Origin: Pyxicephalus adspersus
Lineage: Eukaryota; Chordata; Amphibia; Anura; Pyxicephalidae
Assembly (NCBI RefSeq): GCF_032062135.1
Contig: NC_092863.1
Location: 15,875,983-15,939,982 of the forward strand
Length of the DNA stretch: 64,000 nucleotides
Direction: 5' to 3'
A program made the position numbers and the translations under genes. A model generated the notes under the pieces. That model was not told the origin of the DNA and searched no databases. It was given only the letters and a program-made list of their open reading frames with translations. Positions 12,367-29,144 of the stretch are shown here, piece after piece (position 1 is the stretch's first letter; each line of letters opens with the position of its first letter).

Positions 12367-15300
12367 TTAGGACAGTTGTCTGTACAAATTCAGAGTAATC
12401 ATCATTACTTCAGGGTCCCCCGATTTAATGTCAAGTGCTTTCAAAAAGCAGTCCAGCGCTTCTTTCACATTGCCACTATCTTTAAGTGCTTTACCACGTT
12501 GTACCAAAGAGGCGTAACTTTCTTCACCACTTTGAGACTTTGTTTGAATCATTGCAGGATCCTGAGACAGGCAGTCAACTTGTTCTTCGCTAAGGAGCTC
12601 CACCTCACCAGTGGACTCATCCTTAGATTCATCTTCAGTTGAAGAGGTTTTTACAACAAAGCTATCGGATTCATAATCCTCGCCCGATGTCAGTACGCTC
12701 TCCTCTTCAGGTAGCGTCTCTCCTGCAGGTTCTTCTTCTGTACATTCAATCTCTTCTTCTTTAGCCTCCTCAGCTTCATCATTAAAAATTTCATCCTTAT
12801 CCTCATTACTGCTTTCATCATTTGCATCAACGATACTTTCCTCTATGTCTGTTGCTTCCTCTACAGCCACATGAACAAGAGACCTCCTGGAAGCAATAGA
12901 TCTGCGTCTCATGGGACTATTGCAGTCAGAGAACAGTTTACTAGACATAGATTTTTCTAACTTAGGTGTTGAAGCACTTAGCCCTTTGGCTGAAGGACTA
13001 CTGAAAGGTGAATAAACCCTCTCATTTTCATCGGCAAGGAACACAGAGGTTTCTGCTTCACTTTCTGAGCAGATCCTTCTTGCAGCTTTGCGACATCCAG
13101 TGAGAAATATCTCCTCCTCATCCTCAGTGTTGTCATCATCAGTAACTGTGCCATTTAGCTGAACCTCCCCATTGTGCGAGTTTGTGCTATTCATGTCATG
13201 TTTAGAATTCTGCCCAATACCAGGACTATCCCCAAGTCTAGGCATTGAATTAGCCATTGCTTCACTTACAATTTTTATTTCACTTTTTTCCATTTCATCA
13301 TCTGCAGATTGAACCAAGTTGTTGGATTCCTGACTCATATTTTCTGCAGAATCATACAACACAAGTTTGAAGCCATTCTCCTGCGCTTCCGAGGTCTCCA
13401 TAACACTTCCCATCTGACCCACGGAATCACCATTTTCATCAGTTTCTGAAGCATTGTTTAGCACTAGATTGAAATCACAATATAACTGTGACTTTGATAG
13501 TAGCAAGCTGGGTTCCTCCATTAGACTCATGTTTCCATGTTCTGTACAAGGGTTAGCGACAGGAGATACCGACTGAGAGGATTTTCCCTCTGTAGAAAGT
13601 TTTGAAGAAGCTTCTTCTATAACATGTCTGTTTGACACATCACTATCTGCATCCTGCAAGCCAAAAAAATAAATATTAATTAGTGAAATAAATGCTTTCA
13701 TGTCAGCTGTTACTTTCAGAACATCCAATTTATAGGATTGTAGGATCTGTGTAACTAAAACAATGCAAAACAGCATGCAATATGAACCCCTCTGCAATGT
13801 GTTAATTCACACTAACTTTTGCAGACAGACTATCAAATCAATTCTGTAAGAACATTTTTAATTCAAGCAAAACTAAGTGAATTTTAAACCCACCGACATG
13901 TAAAAGGGTAAACCTATATAAAGTAGTATGCAGTAATGTAGAATTATGTATATAGCATTTAGCTTCCCTGAAATTTCTTCAGTCCTTCAACTGAAAAATA
14001 CACAAAATCAAGTATCTTCAGTTTGTTGACAGACTTTTTAAGGTGATCATATACTTCTTTGTACAGTTTTAAAAATGAAATCGTGCCCAGGATCACATAC
14101 AGAAGCTACTGCTTTTCTGGACCCCTTCTTACTTATGGGACATCCTCAATGTATCGTAATGGCAAACACATGACAAAAAATACATTCTGCCTGCTTGTCA
14201 AATGCGAAAAGCACAAAGGTTTTTTAGAAATCATCTCACATCTCTGGTCGGCATGGTAAAGCTGGAAACCACTGACTATCCTAAAACCCAAAAGCATAGA
14301 ATGGCACAGAGGCAGCTTTCCTTTTAAAGGGGACCTATACTGATGTGCGCTGCCATTGGTGAACCCATTGTAAAAATGCCAACTGCCTGGGTGTGAAGCT
14401 AAAGATTTGGTGTCAGTGGATGCAGTCACACACCTGAAACATGTATGCAGACTGCATTCACAATTACTGAACTGTTGACCTGCATATGGATTCTGGGTAC
14501 GAGATTCAGAAGGGATTATGGATATTATAGAACCCGATCAGTTTACATAATCCATCAATATAGAACATTTAAAAGGCAGCATATTTGTAATCTCTATTAA
14601 TCTCCCTTAAAGTGGTAAAAAAAAACAGGTACAGCCCACATGCGCCATTTGCCCATTATGCTTTCCCCCCCTTTTTTCACGCTTCATTAATTTAAAACTA
14701 TAAAGTCATGAAAGAATGTCTCCTAAGCCATTTCCCTTATAAGAATGGTATTACTTACCTGTGAATGCAAATCACTTTGATGCAAACCAGAGGTCATGTA
14801 GTCCTTTTCTTGAACACTTATATCATCTGGTGGTGCACATTTCAAAGGAGCTGGAGGCAGATTTTCTTCGGAATCTTCAATTATCAAGCTTGCCATCATA
14901 CAGTCTACATCATTTGTTTCTTTGTTTTTTAACAAAGCAGGTGATGAGTTTTCTTCACTACAGTCATCACTTACTATATTAACCTCTTGTTCATTTACGT
15001 GGTCTGCCAGTTCTCTTTGGAATGGAGCAGGGGGATTAATTTCTGTAGCTCCACTAGAGTCTTCAATGATTAAGCTGTCCATATGGGAGCTGATCCCAGC
15101 AATTTCTTGCTCTGTCAGATCCACAATACCAGGAGGGGAAGTTACCGGTTTTGAATTAGGAAGACTTCTTTGTTTGGGCTTTTCGGGGGGAGCTACCTGT
15201 CTCAGCCAGGCTCCTTCAGTTCCACTTCTTATCTGTTCCATTAGCTGCTCGTTCCTCTGAGATTCCATTTGTACAAGTTCATGAGCTTTCTGCACTCTCT

Positions 15301-18300
15301 CATTTATGTAATGTACTTCATGCTCATTTTCACATTCATCATCCTCTTGGCATGACGTCTCATGTGCATAAATGAGGTCATGATCAGAAATGCCAAAAAT
15401 GGGCAACGTATGCAGGTAAGCTATGTGTTCATCCAGATTGGTGTCCGTCTTCCTTTGGGAGGAGTGCATATTCTGGAGCTGGATCTGGGTGGTAGACGTA
15501 CGAGTATCTTCTAAAGAGAACAGCTCCTTTAACTCTTGCTTTGAAAAATAGCGGAAAGGATTCTTTTTGTCACCCGTCGTTTGCCTGATTAAAGAATCTT
15601 TAAAGATCTGCCGTCTGTATATTTTTTCTTCCACCGTGCCACATGTTATGAGCCTGTAAATGACTACATTAGCTTGCTGTCCTATTCGATAAGCTCTATC
15701 GACAGCTTGAGCATCAGTAGCCGGATTCCAGCTGGGGTCAAAAATCACAACTCTGTCTGCTGAGGTCAAAGTTAATCCAACACCGCCAACCTGAGTGGTT
15801 AACAACAGTACAGAATAATTTCTATTACTCTGAAACAGACTTATTCTCTTCTCTCTGTCTAAAAGGGAAACAGTACCATCAATGCGCATAATCTTAAATC
15901 CTTTGTTTGTCAAAATACGATCGACCATGTCAAGCATTTTTCTTGACTGGGAAAAAACAAGAGTTCTGTGACCTTCTTCTCTAAGTTTGTGAAGAAGCGC
16001 AATAAGCAGAATAAGTTTTCCAGACTCTTCAATTAGAGCTTCATCAGAAAGATGATCAAACTTGGTGACTGCCTCTGGTTCCTCTTCAGACATCTCATCT
16101 CCTTCTAGTCCAAGCTGCATACATGCTCTTGCAGACAAAAGTCTGGGATGATCGCACAATTTTTTTAGAATATTCAACTCTGCCAGAGGCGACCTTGTAG
16201 TCATCAGCAATTCCTTAATTTGATCCAGGGATATAAACTTTCTGTACACATCTTCCTGAATAGATGATAAATACACCCATATTATTAAGTCATTTTTTCG
16301 GGTAAGAGAAGGCATTGCAGGTGCTTTGATATCTGACTGAGAGACAGAGTGCTGGTTCAAAGCTTTTTTGTTCTGTACATCGCTTTTTGTTCGTCTCAAG
16401 AAGTACGGGCGTATAATGTTCATAAGGTTTTCAGAAATTTTTAGTCCAAGAGCTTTTTCACCTGCAGTTGCATCTCTTTCTCTAGCTCTAGTAATTGGAT
16501 TTTCATACTCCATTTTGAATGTTTTTGCAGTCCCAAGCAATGTACCTTGACAAGCAAAGTCATACAAAGCCCACATTTCTCTTAAATTGTTTTGAACTGG
16601 TGTGCCGGTGAGAAGAACACGATTTTTGGCAGGCACTGCAGCACATGACTTTGCGGTCTTTGTTGAAGTGGTCTTAATTTTGTGAGCCTCATCTAAAATT
16701 ATGTAATCCCACACAAACTCTCTTCCATTGTAGGTAGACAGCTGTTGCCAGTTATTAATCAGCATTTGGTATGTGGTAATGAGAACACCACCTTTTCTCT
16801 GGATTTTTTCAAGGTTTCTGGTCCGTTCTTTCTTACTCACACCATGGAATTCAGTGACCCTCATACCAGGCGTCCACTTTTCAAACTCCTTTACCCAGTT
16901 GCTGATTAGTGTAGTTGGCATAATCAGAAGTATGAATTTCGCCAATTCGCTATCAAACATCCCAGAAAGAAAAGCAATAACCTGAATAGTCTTTCCAAGG
17001 CCCATGTCATCAGCCAAAATACCTCCTTTTCTTCCATCCCTATACAGACTGTATAAAAATGCTACGCCTTCTTTCTGGTGTTCAAACAGTTTACCGTATA
17101 GCTCCTTATAAAGCATGAAACCACTGCCCAGCACGTCCACAAACTCATCATCTTGTTCGTTTTGAAGATCAAGCTGCTGAAGAGCCTCTTCAAGCTTTGC
17201 TATTCGACTTTTTAGTTTTTCATTGGGATGTATGCGGTCTGCCTTTTGAAAATATTCTATTGACTTCACAAGGTTACCGGTCTTCGCTTCCTCCTTGGCC
17301 TTTCTTACATATCTGAAAAAAAAAAAAAAACCTCATTTACAAAAACATATCTATGTAGCAAACAATATCAGTAAATAACATTGCAACTAGCCGAATCCCA
17401 GTTACAACTACCAATTCCACATCATAAACTATTGTTTATTAATCTGGATTACAACAAGACTATTCCTGTACACTGGAAGTTTGCAAGTTATAGAGACAGA
17501 TTTAAGTAAAGTTTAGGTGGTGCACACAGGACAATCCTGTTTTCTTCGGCTATGTCATCACTGTTAGAATATCTTTTTTCTTTTTTCAGCTAAAAGTAAA
17601 TCAGACAGCTTTAACAGGTAGAAGTTATAAAGTATATTCTTCATAAAGTACAGTCATAAAGTTCATAAAATTCATCTTAATTTAGACGTCAGAAAAAGGT
17701 AGCCCCCCCCCACACACACACACACACACCTCTGGGGCCCTGGCATATACTCCCCATGAACCTCAGTCACTGGGGGTCTATTTACACATGTTCCAAAGCA
17801 TTTGCGTTGTCAGCTACCATGCATAATGTTAAGGACAGGGCTGTGGAGTTGCAGTTGGTTCATTTTTCTCCACTTCACAGCCCTGGTTAAGACAGTTCAT
17901 TTATATTCAATACCGTTATTTTGAGGAAAATATTAAAACATTAAAAAAAGCATTGCTTTATGGTGCAATGCAATGCATTCTGAAGGTGTGTTGGGATGTA
18001 ATTAAGAATGAATAGCAGAACACAACGCATAGTATGCCCATCACTGTGAATCTGTGTGAACACGTCATCACGCAGAGCACATACAGGCTACCCTGTTTCC
18101 CCGATTATAAGGCACTGTCTTATATTTTTTGAAATGCCAAAATATGCGTGCTGCAGCCAGCATCAAGGGGACACACACAGGATAGGATCTCAGAGCATGT
18201 CTTATTCACGGGTGAGTGTCTTATTTTAATTATTTTTTCAAAAATGGGGGGAGGCTTATTTATTGGGGATGTCTTAAAATCGGGGAAACACGGTAGTTTA

Positions 18301-20451
18301 TATCTGTAATGTGCAGCACTGCACACATCACGTCATTTATCAAGCTGCACTAGTGCACTGCTCTGCCATTCATTCTGAGTGCCATTTATATCTATCAACA
18401 CCTTGCTGATAGACACTTCATGCACTGCATCACAAAGTAGCCTAAAGGTAAACAAAAAAAGGTAATCTCCCCTACCACACTGCATATCTATGTGTTCAGA
18501 GATGAGAGCTGGGATCGACCCAATAGGAAGTGACCACTGCAGGAGTCAACAGGTACCATTGTAACACCAGAACAAACAAAAAAATGGCCATAAGTGTTAC
18601 ACATTACTTCACCTGCAAACCTGTTTACTGAAGTAAATATGATGGACTTTCAGTTTCCAAGCCTTTGCTTCCCTGTAGTGATCAAGTCAAAACCATGGGT
18701 CTCGTGTAATGCTATTGCATATCAAGCTTCACAAACCGTGGTCTGCTTGCTTCCTGAGTGTGATGACAGCTTTTCTCATTACTACTTTGGAAATCACGGA
18801 CCACAGAGGTCACAGGAAAAACTCCAACTCTCTCCCAACCTGTCTTCTACAAACATTTTTAATAAAAGTGTGCCTGCAAAGATGACCAGGAATACTTACC
18901 TTGTGCAATTAATTGCAAGTGTACTGAAGAGAAACCAGCCTAAGTTTATTTTTTGGAAATTGGCCATTTGCCAATGTGTTGGTTTCCAGAACCTGTATTT
19001 GTGTACATTCAGATGTCTTTTACATCGCCACGTGCTGTAGTGACATACAGGCTGGTGGAACTACAGACACTCAAAAGCAGTAGTTTCTGCATGATCTTCA
19101 GCAGTGATTAGGAGTACAGTAAGCACAAAAGATGAGCAATACCGTCCATCTTTCCATGGGCAGACTTATTGTAAAGTTGTATTTTAGTGGCAAAGTAACT
19201 TTATAGCGGACCTATCACAACATTTTTACCATTATATAAAAGGGTGGCTATCCCTTTTACATAATGTAAAATTGTTATTACAATTTTTATTATATAAGGG
19301 ATAGTCACTCATTTATATAACAGCGAAATTGTGGCAAGAGAAATGTTCTTAATCAATAATAAATAGAACATTGATTGATAAGCAGCAGTGAGATGATACC
19401 TGCTAGCAAATGAGAGCATTCTCCCTGCAGAAACACAGGTATGCTGGTTGTCAAGGTAAACGTTGGGGAGCGCTACCATTGACTTGCAGTTATTACGGAG
19501 AGATCCCTACTATTCCTAGATATTACTTGACAGGTGCATGATGGCAACTAGGTAATTGATCAATATCAAGGCAATAATCATTTCGAATCAGTCAGGCACC
19601 TAGTGACTGGTGTATGCCCACCATAAAGTGAGTGAAACTAAGGTTTAACTTTGAGGTTTGCATGACCAGGGAGATCATTCCTGCAGAAAGGATCAGGCTA
19701 TGTCCCTTCTGCTATGATGCACCCTACCTTCCTGACTGTCCCAGGTTTCTGGCAAAAATCTGAGCTGTGCATGTACAGCATGAGCCTTGGGTCCCTGGCG
19801 TACCTGGAATAACGTATGATCAGTTCATCTGAAAATCACCAAGTCTGAAAGGGAAGATGGCGGCACCCTGCTCTGAATTGGGCACAGCCAGGTTCTGCTT
19901 TAGGCAGCATGTGGTACTCTGAATGGTTATGTCATCTCATGATAAGTGGACAGATGCTTTCCATACATATCCTGTCCCCGGTCATTCCATCACCACCCCC
20001 TGGCATTCTTCTAGGAGATGATGGGTTGTAACAGAAACCCACCAGGCAATGCCTTTCCCCTCTTCCCCCTATAGGACAATGATCAGGCCTGGCAATGGGC
20101 ACACACCAGATGCCCCATCCCTGGGTGATAGGGGGTCACGTGCTCCTCATACCCAGAGCTGGCAAGTTCTATTGGTAAATTGGCACAACAAGCATGCCAC
20201 CTATAAAGAAGACCTGTCCCTTTACTATGGGTGCACATGAATGCTTTATAACTACTGAACCAAACAAACGTCTTCCAAATCATTGCTAGACGGCAATGTA
20301 TTGTATAGGCCAGCGTGCGTTACGTCTGCTGCCTTATAACATGTGAAGCCCGCACTTACCGCTCGTATTTCTCTGCTTTCTTTGGGTCCGCCCGAGAGGC
20401 AGAATCACTGCCGTCACCGGAACTCCGGTATTCCCCGCTCGCCCACTCCAT
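12367..20451 (-). CDS. ercc6l: ERCC6L / PICH, SNF2-family DNA translocase (3 coding exons)
   Basis: ERCC6L is the mitotic translocase that coats ultrafine anaphase DNA bridges and interacts with PLK1. Coding exons are 20451-20360, 17312-14759 and 13653-12367, joining in phases 2 and 0 to give 1310 residues (human is about 1250). The start ATG at 20451 sits in a CpG-rich first exon. Residues about 20-54 look like the N-terminal TPR. The SNF2 ATPase follows, with Walker A GLGKT at 135-139, DEAH at 238-241, the LLTGTPVQNN motif, and C-terminal helicase motifs VGGVGLTLTSADRVV and AVDRAYRIGQ. The last exon encodes an acidic, serine-rich tail with an STP motif of the kind bound by polo-box domains, then a second TPR-like segment ending at the stop. 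No damage is visible. The third coding exon is unusual, because mammalian genes, as I recall, have two. Its NXPE neighbours are functionally unrelated. Confidence 0.97.
18091..18293. mobile_element. MITE in ERCC6L intron 1, TA target duplication
   Basis: The 203-base element has inverted ends reading CCCTGTTTCCCCGATTATAA on the left and the complement of a closely similar sequence on the right. TA dinucleotides flank both sides (18089-18090 and 18294-18295), as expected for a TA-targeting DNA transposon such as Tc1/mariner. It is non-coding. The exact family is not determined. Confidence 0.75.
19206..19337. repeat. Small foldback repeat in ERCC6L intron 1
   Basis: The segment GTGGCTATCCCTTTTACATA on the left pairs with its diverged complement around 19290-19312, with an AT-rich loop between. 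This looks like a palindromic MITE. The rest of intron 1, 17313-20359, holds a CA microsatellite near 17710 and no recognisable exon. Confidence 0.5.
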
Positions 20452-20660
20452 GATAACCGGCTCGGTCTTACACTGCCCGCCACACTTCAAATCCGGCTCC
20501 CACAATACACTGCACGGGGGCGGAGCTAGAACGAGTACGTTCGTTCGACGAGTGCGCGCACGGTGCGTGTACGTTCCCGTCTCTCCTAATGCACACTGCG
20601 CATGTGTATGTTCTCACTGTGGTACTGAGTGTCTTGTCACGTGACATAGACTAACATGAG
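20452..20660 (-). promoter_or_regulatory. CpG-rich ERCC6L promoter with a CHR-like site
   Basis: CpG density rises sharply here and in exon 1 against an AT-rich background. Reading toward the gene, it contains a CACGTGAC E-box-type site at about 20638-20645, a GGGGGCGGAG stretch on the plus strand near 20515-20525, and TTTGAA at 20491-20486, about 35 bases before the ATG. TTTGAA is the core of the CHR element that drives G2/M genes. Motif matches this short can be chance. There is no obvious TATA box. Confidence 0.55.
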
Positions 20661-21414
20661 CATCCCTTTCATATTTCACAGACATGAAGAGCCACATTTT
20701 CTGAGTTTTGTACACAGCTATGTTATAATTAAGAACAATAGATACACGTCTTCAGGAACAGCATTCATGTAATATATAAAACACAATACATGTTTGCTTC
20801 TATTGTTTTCCTCTTTCTTGGTTGGTGTGTCCACACTAGTAAAATGGCTGAAGTTGCCCGTCATTAACAACAAATATAGATTTTAATATATATATATATA
20901 TAATATACTGCACCCAGTGCTTGTGTGTGATAGGAACGTGCAGGCAGGCGTGGTGAAAGCATAGCGAGATCGGGCAACTTGAAGGGGGCATTGGGGATAA
21001 CATTAGTTCCTGATCTCCACTTTAAATATACAACTGTCTTCTTTTAAAATGTCTTTGTTTGAAATAACAGACCAGGGTTATAAATTCCCCCCTTATTTAA
21101 TATTTCTTGATCTGACAACCAACATCCTTCCAGACCCTCTAGTTTACAACACACATTGTCTCCAGGTGTCAAAAAACTCAGATAAGGCTAGCTGAGTGGC
21201 CCTGATTGAACTCTGAGATGTATTCTGAAACATATTTATTCATCATCCTTATATTTCCAATATACCATTCTGTGTAAAGTAGTAGTTGGCTGATTTGTAG
21301 CCGGATCATTATGCTGAGCATTTTGGGGATTGTGCATAGTAATTAATTTTTGGGAAATCTTTCTTTATTAATATTTGCATAAAACGTAAATATCAGTCAT
21401 ATTTTTTTTGTTCA

Positions 21415-21965
21415 GTATGTGAATAGTTATACAACAAACCTATATACACTTAATGTCAGAATAGTTAAACTTGTTTATGTATGCCGTATCCTGTGCTATC
21501 ATTTGTTATGACAAGGTATGCGAAAGATGCATCTCTAAACGCAGCAGTAGGAGACCACACCTGGTGCCACTCCTGTCGGCTAACAAAAGACACCTGAAGA
21601 TCTAACGTGATCTAACTGAAAGGAATATATTTTGCTGAGTTTTGAATTTAAGTTGTTTTTGTGTTTTTGCTATATTTTGCAGTTAAGAGTTGTGTCGAAA
21701 CTAGTTCTATCCTCCTTATCAGTAGGTCAATATTTGCTCCATCCTTACCTTGAAGCTTCTTACCTTGAAACATCTTGCGCAGCGAAGTTGTTAATTAAGT
21801 TTCTTGTTACTGACTAACTACTAAGTGTCTTCCACCTGGTTGTCTGACTATATAAACTGTGATGTGAAAATAAAGATTTGAGACAGGATATAACTATATA
21901 TGCTTAAGTTGCGTGTTGTGTTAATCACTGCTCCCAGCGCGTTGAAAACCGAGGTCACGATAGAG
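21415..21965 (+). mobile_element. LTR-like sequence (probable solo LTR of an old retroelement)
   Basis: The segment has the order expected of an LTR on the plus strand: a TATA-like TATATAAA at about 21851, a polyadenylation signal AATAAAG about 20 bases later, then about 90 bases that include a GC-richer tail. No gag or pol frame flanks it. I could not identify the exact ends or a target duplication, so this is a composition and motif call only. Confidence 0.4.
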
Positions 21966-22024
21966 AGGGAAATATTGGTCTGGGATCAATAGGAAATCGC
22001 CTTAACACTAACTAAGATCATACG

Positions 22025-22385
22025 GGCTCACCAAAACTGGACAAGATAAGGTTGGAAAAATGTTGCTTGGTGTGATGAGACCTAATTCATGTTATAGGGT
22101 CAGAATTTGGTGTCAGCATAAAAGCAGCAGCATGCCTTGTAGCAACAGTTTAGATTGGTGGTGGTGTAAATGCATGGGGGGTATTTTCTTCGCACACCTT
22201 GGGCTTCGCTTTAATAGCCTCCACAGTCACCAGATTTCAATCCAATAGAGCACCTTTGGGATGCAGTAAAGACTTCTATTATAGATGTGCAGCTGAAAAA
22301 TCTGCAGTAACTGCATGTTGCTATCATGTCAACATGGAGGAAAGTCCTTGAGGAATGTTACCAGCACCATACATTTTTAAGTAGA
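22025..22385 (+). pseudogene. Tc1-like transposase remnant
   Basis: Translated pieces in shifting frames resemble the middle and end of a Tc1-type transposase: a DE-like stretch, a YRVRIW segment, a glycine-rich VNAWG segment, and a residue pattern like SPDFNPIEHLW in another frame. Stops and frameshifts are frequent and no terminal repeats are visible. It lies just beyond the 3' end of NXPE copy 2. Confidence 0.55.
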
Positions 22386-22646
22386 CTAAAGGTAGAAATA
22401 AAGGTAAAGAAATAGTAAGGAGCAACAAATCCATCAGGTCAAGAGAAGGAACCAAGTAGCTACCAGGTACCAGATAGTGGCAGGAAGTTCTAATTCTTCA
22501 CTAGTCCCCAAAACACTAAACCAAAAACTTTTGTTTACATCTTTAAGATTTCTAGTACTTACTATACAAGTAGTGTTAGATAGCATCCAGTGTCCTTCTC
22601 TTCATTTATTTTTTTTTTTAGGATTTCAGTCAACATCTACTATAAA

Positions 22647-26671
<4,025 letters not shown>

Positions 26672-26699
26672 CACGGCTACATAAGCTGAAAAAATAGAT

Positions 26700-27440
26700 G
26701 ATTTCTACTATTCATTCCCACGCTGTTATATAACATTTGATAAAAAGCAATATAAATACATGAAGACAATAGACCCCCCAAGCACAAAAAGATTGGGGTG
26801 GTTCTGAGATCAAATTTAGCTCTGTAAATGACTAACTGCTCAGTATTTTTAGGGCTGCAAGGACCACCATTTAACCTAGGCAAAATTGGAATTTTACATT
26901 TAGCTGGAAATAATATGCTGATCTCAGTTGATATCGTTCCCCTGTTGCCCCTTGGACAACAGCAATCACACTAAGCGTGGGAGGGGTAGCACTGTAAACC
27001 AATATCTAGATTAGGACTATTCATCTCCAGCCCATGAGGACCATATACAGGACAAGAGTTTGATGTAAATGTTTATTTTCTGACTCTGTAAACAATAACT
27101 TACTAAATTTACTGTTGTTTGGTGGAGCAATACTAAAATGTTTGGATCCTGTATTTGAAAACTAGAGTTGGGCATCCCTGTTCTAGACATTTTAACAGAC
27201 TTAGAATCAATAATAATTTGACTCTCTTCAATAGACTTCAATTATGTAGGCGGAATTATCAGTAAATTGCAGTGTCAATATTTAAGATTAAGGAGGGAGC
27301 TTATTTACTCTTACCCTTTGAATAATTTGATGAATGCAGAATGCCCTTTTTTCATTACAGTCTCTACAGTGTCAACCGAAGACTTATTTTTAATATTATA
27401 AACCTCCAGGTTCTCTTATAGCTGATTACATTATTAGAAT
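26700..27440. other. Intergenic, no gene recognised
   Basis: AT-rich sequence upstream of NXPE copy 2. The only open frames are short, lack domain resemblance and overlap on both strands. I see no RNA gene. Confidence 0.5.
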
Positions 27441-28250
27441 AGTTTTTTTTCACACTTAAGGCTTTATTAAGGCAAAAAAGGGAAAAACATACAGTTCAAG
27501 TATTATAAAATAACATACACAACCAACAAGAATAAAACATAAAAAGGCAGTAAAATATAAGGGGGATATCAAGATGATCATCATTACGTAGACATCAAAA
27601 ATATCATACAAAAAAAACAAGGGGTAAAGGGGAATTGGTAAGTAAACCTGAAGGTAACGGTAACCTAAAAATACAAATCAAGAAACTTTTACAGGAGATT
27701 TTTATTGGCATCAGAAAATATAAACATAACCCACAATGTCCAGGTCAATAAAATTTGTCTACTAGGGTTAGCAAAATGGCCTGAGATTCTCCCATTAAAT
27801 TTATTTTAGTAATTTTGGAAAGCCAGAGCTTTTCTGAAGGGACATTAGTTGAGTTTCAAAATATTGGAATGAGATCTTCATATGTAAGGTTAAAGACAAC
27901 ATATAGTGTTTCAGGGACAAGTTCTTCATATGTAAGAGACATGCCTCTGGGGCGTAATTTTCTGACATACCTGAAACTTTCCTTCTCCAGAAACCCTGAA
28001 TCAAAGGACAGTCCCACTAAATATGTATCACAGCACCAATAGCCTGACCACATCACCAACAGATATGGAGTGTGGACATGCCAATGACAGTCAAAGACGT
28101 AGTTTAGATTGATGTCTCCTCTGCAAGGGACATTGTGAAGTGGAACATCAATCTACAGATCATAGGCAGAAGCAAATTAATCCCAATTTAGGCAATTTAA
28201 GCAAACTGATTTCCCATCAAGATTAGTTCATCTTACCTTGTATATCTTTT
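27440..28250 (-). repeat. Probable LINE-type 3' end or other interspersed repeat
   Basis: The plus strand opens with a T run followed by TTATTAAGGC and a stretch resembling the reversed A-rich tail of the LINE at 41.6 kb. Two minus-strand frames of about 67 codons overlap at 27801-28059 but carry no domain I know. Class uncertain. Confidence 0.35.
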
Positions 28251-29144
28251 TATTTCAGCATCAAACAATGGAAAATTAAAAGTCACAGTTGTTACTTTGC
28301 AATGGTCACAGTCGTCATAACTGAGTTAAGGTTGAAGCCTGCTATTTACTTTATGTCTGGGAAAAATCTAGGTGGTGACACATAACTACAAAGTGTGCAA
28401 AAAAAGACATCTCAGCTTAAGATGGTTAGTAATTGTTAAAGGGTATAGAAAGTGCAAAGTGTTGTAACCCAGAGAATTTGGACAAGATCTTACTACAGCA
28501 TGAAGCCAAATGGATTTTCACGCTAACCAGCGATACCATATACATGAGACCAGTTTGCCTCAAATTTTTTTACTAGATAATACCCAGTCCCCCAATGTCG
28601 AACTATGGTATATATGGGATGTAAAATTTCTTAAATTGTTTATATGGTATATACGAAATGTAAAATTCTTTATATTGTTTAACTAATTGAATGCTTTTCC
28701 TATTACTTCTTCTAAACAATGCTTTACTGTACTTACTGTGTTGTGTATAGGAAGGAACCATTGATATTGGAATGTACAAACTATGTCTAATAAGAAGTAT
28801 TTCATTCATAACATTCACTAGCACACTCACTATTATCACTCACTGTTATTCTTTACACTAGTATTTTAGAACTCTGTGCAGACTTCCTGACCTGCGGGGA
28901 CAGGGGCATCGGTATCTTTATACCGATGTGCTTTGAGCTGATGGGATTGACAGTGTCACCCCACCATGCCACGTCCCCGCATGCGTTCATTCATTTGGAT
29001 GGACGCACTTTGCCGTCCACCGTGAATAAATCAGATGCACCGAGCTTCGGCAATAAGCCGGGATCCCCTGCATCAGATTTCCTCCCTCACCCTTGGCGTT
29101 CCGGAAAAGGTATTGTTTGAAAATGTCTTCGGTGTGTGTTAGAG

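Noticed and set aside
14761..16985. Several plus-strand open frames of 60-112 codons across the ERCC6L exon
   Set aside because: They are antisense shadows of a well-supported coding exon.
18594..19040. 148-codon plus-strand open frame in ERCC6L intron 1
   Set aside because: No domain resemblance, no splice or promoter context, and it lies in an intron amid repeats.
20049..20644. Plus-strand open frames over the ERCC6L promoter and first exon
   Set aside because: The CpG-rich composition keeps frames open by chance; the minus-strand exon 1 and its splice phase explain the region.
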